NCBI RefSeq assembly: GCF_018812025.1
Contig: NC_063053.1
Location: forward strand, 13,682,623-13,746,622
From: Megalobrama amblycephala
Lineage: Eukaryota > Chordata > Actinopteri > Cypriniformes > Xenocyprididae
Reading direction: 5' to 3'
Length of the DNA stretch: 64,000 bases
Shown: positions 60,171 to 64,000 of the stretch, one piece after another
Layout of the letters: the number at the start of each line of letters is the position of its first letter
Numbering within the stretch: the first letter of the stretch is position 1
Made by a program: the position numbers and the translations under genes
The notes under the pieces: model-generated
The model's input: the letters and a program-made list of their open reading frames with translations, nothing else
Database searches by the model: none
Told to the model about the DNA's origin: nothing

Positions 60171-60540
60171 ATGCAAGCTGATTTACTAAGGTTTGTGCTA
60201 GTCAATTTACTGGTACAGTGTTTGCGCAATTATTTACCGCCCAAAAAAGGCATGTCTTAAATCAGATGCTAATTTGTGCTGCTCTTAGTAGATTGTGTTG
60301 GTCATTATGGATATGATCCGGCTGTGTCTGTGTTCTTTATTCTGCCCATTGTCAGTAGATCATGCGCTTTCCACTCCCATCAGCGCTTTTATGGAATTGC
60401 CCTTTCACACCAATTTGCCCTGTTTAGTAATTTAGCTATTTAAGCTTAGTGCAAAGAAAATATTTAGTTGCTATTTACACTTAATGTGCAAATTTACTTT
60501 GTGCAAATAGCCACTGCCTATTTAAAATTTGTATTTCCTA
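60171..60540. repeat. Possible repeat with GATTTACTAAGG motif
   Basis: CTGATTTACTAAGGTTTGTG, GCGCTTTCCACTCCCATCAG and TTTAGTGCAAAG-like strings resemble common cyprinid repeat DNA. Ends cannot be placed. Confidence 0.3.
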
Positions 60541-62096
60541 ATATTGCTGTTTTTACTGTAGTTTGGATCAAATAAATGTAGCCTGGGTGAACATAAGAGA
60601 CTTTAAAAACATTAATGTGACTATATTTCTTCAAAATTTAGTTTGTATCCATCAGTGTAATCCCATAGTATTTTTCATATTTAATTATGCATTGCATAGC
60701 TGTTTCTTTTTTTTTTCAAATGACAGAGTAGGGTCTTATGTTGGCTTCTCAGGAAGGAAGATTGGAACAGTAAGGCAAACAGAAGAAATGGTAATGACAC
60801 AATAGACAGAGAGCTGATGTTTGAGTCTAATTCCCTGCCCCATTAGCCAGGTAATGGCTGATTAAAATGAAGAGGGGTTAGATGCATTGAGTCCTCCCTA
60901 GTCATTGGGGCACTGCACTCCTAAAGGTTTGCAGCAACTATTGATGGAGAGTCATTATACTGGGATGTGGTGAAATCCATAGTCACCGGAAGGCTCATGA
61001 GATCATCTAATTTAGACTTAATTGAAGAGCATTTTCTAATGACATTCTATTTTCAACATTCTAATTTATGTTGTGTTCCATAAAATAAAATAAACAATAT
61101 GGGTTTGGAATTTTCATTTTTGGGTTGACAAACCTTTGTCTGAGTTCTGGACTTGGGACAAATTTCCTAATATCTTACTATAAAAAAAATAAAGAAAAAC
61201 AAATCGAAGCAGAGCTTCTCATTACCAGCAAAAACTTGTTCAACTTTTGGTTCACCTTCTACAAGCTTCTTTGAGGGTGGTTCTGGTCCCAGTGGAAACC
61301 ATAAGCTCAATGCTAACAGTCACTCACTTTCATCAGAGTCAGGGAAGGTTGAAACACCTAAAACATGAAACAAACTATTAAATGAAACCTGTTTAAAGGT
61401 GCTTAGCCTCAAAAAGAAGGTGCAGACACCTTGATGATTCCACATATTCAGTTATCACATCAACATCAAAGAGATTTCAGATATTCTAGAGACAGGTGGA
61501 TTGAAAAAGAAAAAGTTATACATTTTATATTGGTAAAAAAAAAAATACTTATGTGATTGTGCACCAGTGACATTGTATTAATTTATACTTCAGTGTCTCA
61601 AAGACATCTTCTGTTTTTCTCTCTGCAGAATCCCACAAACATCCTTTCTATCACTGTCTCATTCTTTCAATATGGGCTTTTTGTCTCAATTAAATTTATT
61701 GAAATTCATCAATGTTGAGCCTTAGAGAGTGATGATGTACACCTGCTTGATCAAAAAAAATTATAGCTGTATTTGTAAATCTGACAGCACTCTGCTTTGG
61801 CCGTTCCACAGCAATCAACAGCAGATATCATAATAACTAAAAGTGACTGTCTCTGCTGTACTGAATAAACTGTTCAGTGTGCAGTTACGGAAAGATGTCA
61901 TTATGCAGCTACTTTCACAATCCATCATCTTAACCAACACTGGTTACAACAGATGAATGCTTTTTTAAATGTTTATACTAAAGCTATATTCCATAATATT
62001 TCAAAAACTTGTTGACATTAAAAGCAAAGAGTTATTGTATTGCTCAAAATGGAAGATTCTTGAATATGCTGTATGTAACATGAAATTACAGTTCAC
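60541..62096. other. No gene seen
   Basis: AT-rich, with a short AGTTCACCC-family end-like string (TTTTCATTTTTGGGTTGACA) at ~61113-61132. No supportable gene. Confidence 0.35.
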
Positions 62097-62135
62097 ATGG
62101 TCATGGAAAACTGCTCCATAGTTTTCCATGACCAT
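62097..62135. other. Perfect 16-bp hairpin
   Basis: ATGGTCATGGAAAACT (62097-62112), a 7-nt loop, then AGTTTTCCATGACCAT (62120-62135). The stem does not extend outward, so it is shorter than a typical pre-miRNA. Confidence 0.7.
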
Positions 62136-62296
62136 AAATTGACATGGTGATGTAAAAAATATGACATGTGAGGGAAATATATATTTCAGTGCTTTGGCGT
62201 TCACCCGAGAAACTTTGCATTCACTCGCAAAGAGGGAACGCAAAACATTTGTGAGAGAATGCAAAAGCTTAAACATAGTAATTTTTCCACCCATCT

Positions 62297-62301
<5 letters not shown>

Positions 62302-62378
<77 letters not shown>
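62302..62378. repeat. (TA)n microsatellite
   Basis: About 77 bp of TA dinucleotide repeat. It produces spurious Tyr-Ile ORFs on both strands (62001-62427). Confidence 0.95.
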
Positions 62379-62381
<3 letters not shown>

Positions 62382-64000
62382 TTTTTCCAAAGTTCATGAT
62401 TTTGTTTTAAGAATTTTTAAGTTTTAATAGAATTACATTGGAAACTAATATAATTAATTTATTGACTACTGTAATTAAATAAAAAAATACACAGCCATGC
62501 AAACTCAAATTAATAGCCAAATAACATATCTGGGCAGTTAAAAAAAAAGATAATAATAAACAATACTGTTTTGTGCAGAAACCTGAAAGCTTTATTTTCC
62601 TCATTTACTAAAATTGCCCCCATTATTTCAGCAGGGTGTCTGTTGTCTTTCAGGTAATTGGAAGGCTTGTCTGTGAGACTGTATAATGTGAGCTACATCA
62701 ACCGACTTTGAGTCCCATTATGGTCATAATCACACTGCTATGGCTTCTTCTTTGTAACAGACGTTATTAAGTGTTGCATCTAAGTGTTGTAAGAGAGTTG
62801 ATGTCATCCCAATTATACTGTCAGGCCATGTCATCATTTCAATCTGTTATTCTGACTGAAACATGAGAACACAGAAAATTGCACTTGGAGTTCTCAAGCA
62901 ACAAGAGGGACGTCTAAACAAAAATCATGCCCAGCAGGAATTTCCAATAATGCTCTCATGCTCCAAGTGGAAAGAACAACAGAGATTTTGATCGTTTTTG
63001 CTTGTCACTGTGCTGACAATATTAGTATTAGCTTTTCGTGGAGTTAAGTAAGTTACTTTTGAGTACTGTGATCATCCGAGTGAACGTTTCGTGTAAATTG
63101 ATACTTTTAACTGAAGGGTCACACATCAGATGGATTCTACCCTCTTTATTCTCTCAGATGGGTTCATCAATAAAATTACCACTGACAGTTAAGATGAGAA
63201 AAGTGTCTTGTGCGAGTCGAATAGCACAAAATATGCAATCAGTCGAAAACCAGCATAGACTCTTAATCACAGACATTTGCATCCTGTTAACATAAACATT
63301 CAACCATGCTTAATTAAGATGAATTGTGCATTGCTACTTCAGTTGAAAGATATTCTCTAAAATGGTGGCTCTCAAAATCTGCTTTTTTACTAGAATTATT
63401 CTTTGCTTTAATGAAACAGCTGGCAAGGCAGTACAAATCATTATTTTCAAATATATAATTAAAGATAAATACACGTTGCATTGAATTATATATATATAGA
63501 GAGAGAGAGAGACCTATAGATGGGTAAAATAGTCAAGCTTAAAAGATGTACGTAGTACTGCTCAGGTTGTAAATTAGCATTCAAGAGCAATCCTTTAGAG
63601 TGAAAAAAAAACTTTTGGGGGGTAATTGGAGTAATCTCTGAATGAATGCAGTGAATCTCTTATTTATACACATTCCAGACATGCTTCGACTTAATGCTTT
63701 CTTCACTCTGCCTGTGAGTCTGAAGACTCTGAAAGTTATTATGAAGGATTCGTAATTGTTTTGGACAGACCAATAGTGTGTTGTTCATGTTTGACAATGA
63801 TCAACCTGTTTCAATGGTCTGATTTACAGTGTATACATACAGCAAAATATTAAACCAAGAGGCATTTTTGAAAGCACAAGCATATATTTTTTAATCAAAA
63901 CAGTTCACTGAAAGTTTTGTAAAATTAAAAATGTATATGTAAATAAATAGATAAACAGTTCAAAATGAAGACAGAACTATTTGGACACTTTCAACTTAAG
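62379..64000. other. No gene seen
   Basis: AT-rich with a short (TA)n(GA)n run at 63487-63512. An 85-codon ORF at 63038-63295 has no recognisable domain. Confidence 0.35.

Noticed and set aside
62001..62427. ORFs rich in Tyr-Ile on both strands
   Set aside because: Produced by the (TA)n microsatellite.

Overview
The window is AT-rich vertebrate DNA from a carp/zebrafish-type (cyprinid) fish, inferred from several repeat families seen here: TTAA-flanked elements starting AAAGGGATAGTTCACCCAAA, hAT elements starting TAGGGGTGTGAC, fish Tc1-like elements, and a fish Gypsy-type gag. No complete host gene is visible. It reads as a long intronic or intergenic stretch built mostly of nested transposable elements. 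Three short segments could be host exons or a decayed coding region (14737-16147, 30800-30898, 41980-42147). None could be assigned to a named gene.

Layout. 1-5 kb: a piggyBac-like MITE cut by the window edge, a foldback element and a palindromic MITE. 6.3-9.5 kb: two dead Tc1-like transposons, the second complete with TA duplications and ~210 bp inverted repeats. 10-14.5 kb: a rearranged palindromic nest containing two inverted, consensus-perfect ZNF143/Staf-type sites. 14.7-16.1 kb: decayed coding sequence. 16.2-19.7 kb: a large foldback composite carrying a second piggyBac-like MITE and a minus-strand solo LTR. 21-24.4 kb: an AGTTCACCC-type element split by a hAT element (perfect 8-bp duplication) and followed by an element whose body is a ~0.85 kb minisatellite. 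26.2-28.5 kb: a second foldback composite inside a TIR element whose empty site survives 1 kb downstream. 29-30.3 kb: GTATG-type TIR repeats.

31.8-33.6 kb: two more AGTTCACCC-type elements. 35.5-37.4 kb: a hAT-like element (8-bp duplication) containing a tandem array of five ~190 bp LTRs separated by 42-43 bp internal domains. Each internal domain has a tRNA-His-type primer-binding site, and the LTRs carry a tRNA-like A box/B box. This is the most unusual object in the window. 40.1-41.5 kb: a minus-strand solo LTR with two nested MITEs. 43-46 kb: a deleted Gypsy-type retrotransposon (tRNA-Pro primer site, broken gag, partial 3' LTR) abutting a 5'-truncated Tc1-like element. 47.3-49.8 kb: a degenerate hAT-like element and a third piggyBac-like MITE. 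53-58.5 kb: smaller MITEs, including another TTAA-flanked element. The rest is mainly unique-looking AT-rich sequence with simple repeats.

All calls come from reading the sequence by eye. Family names rest on duplication length, terminal repeats and remembered family features, not on database searches.
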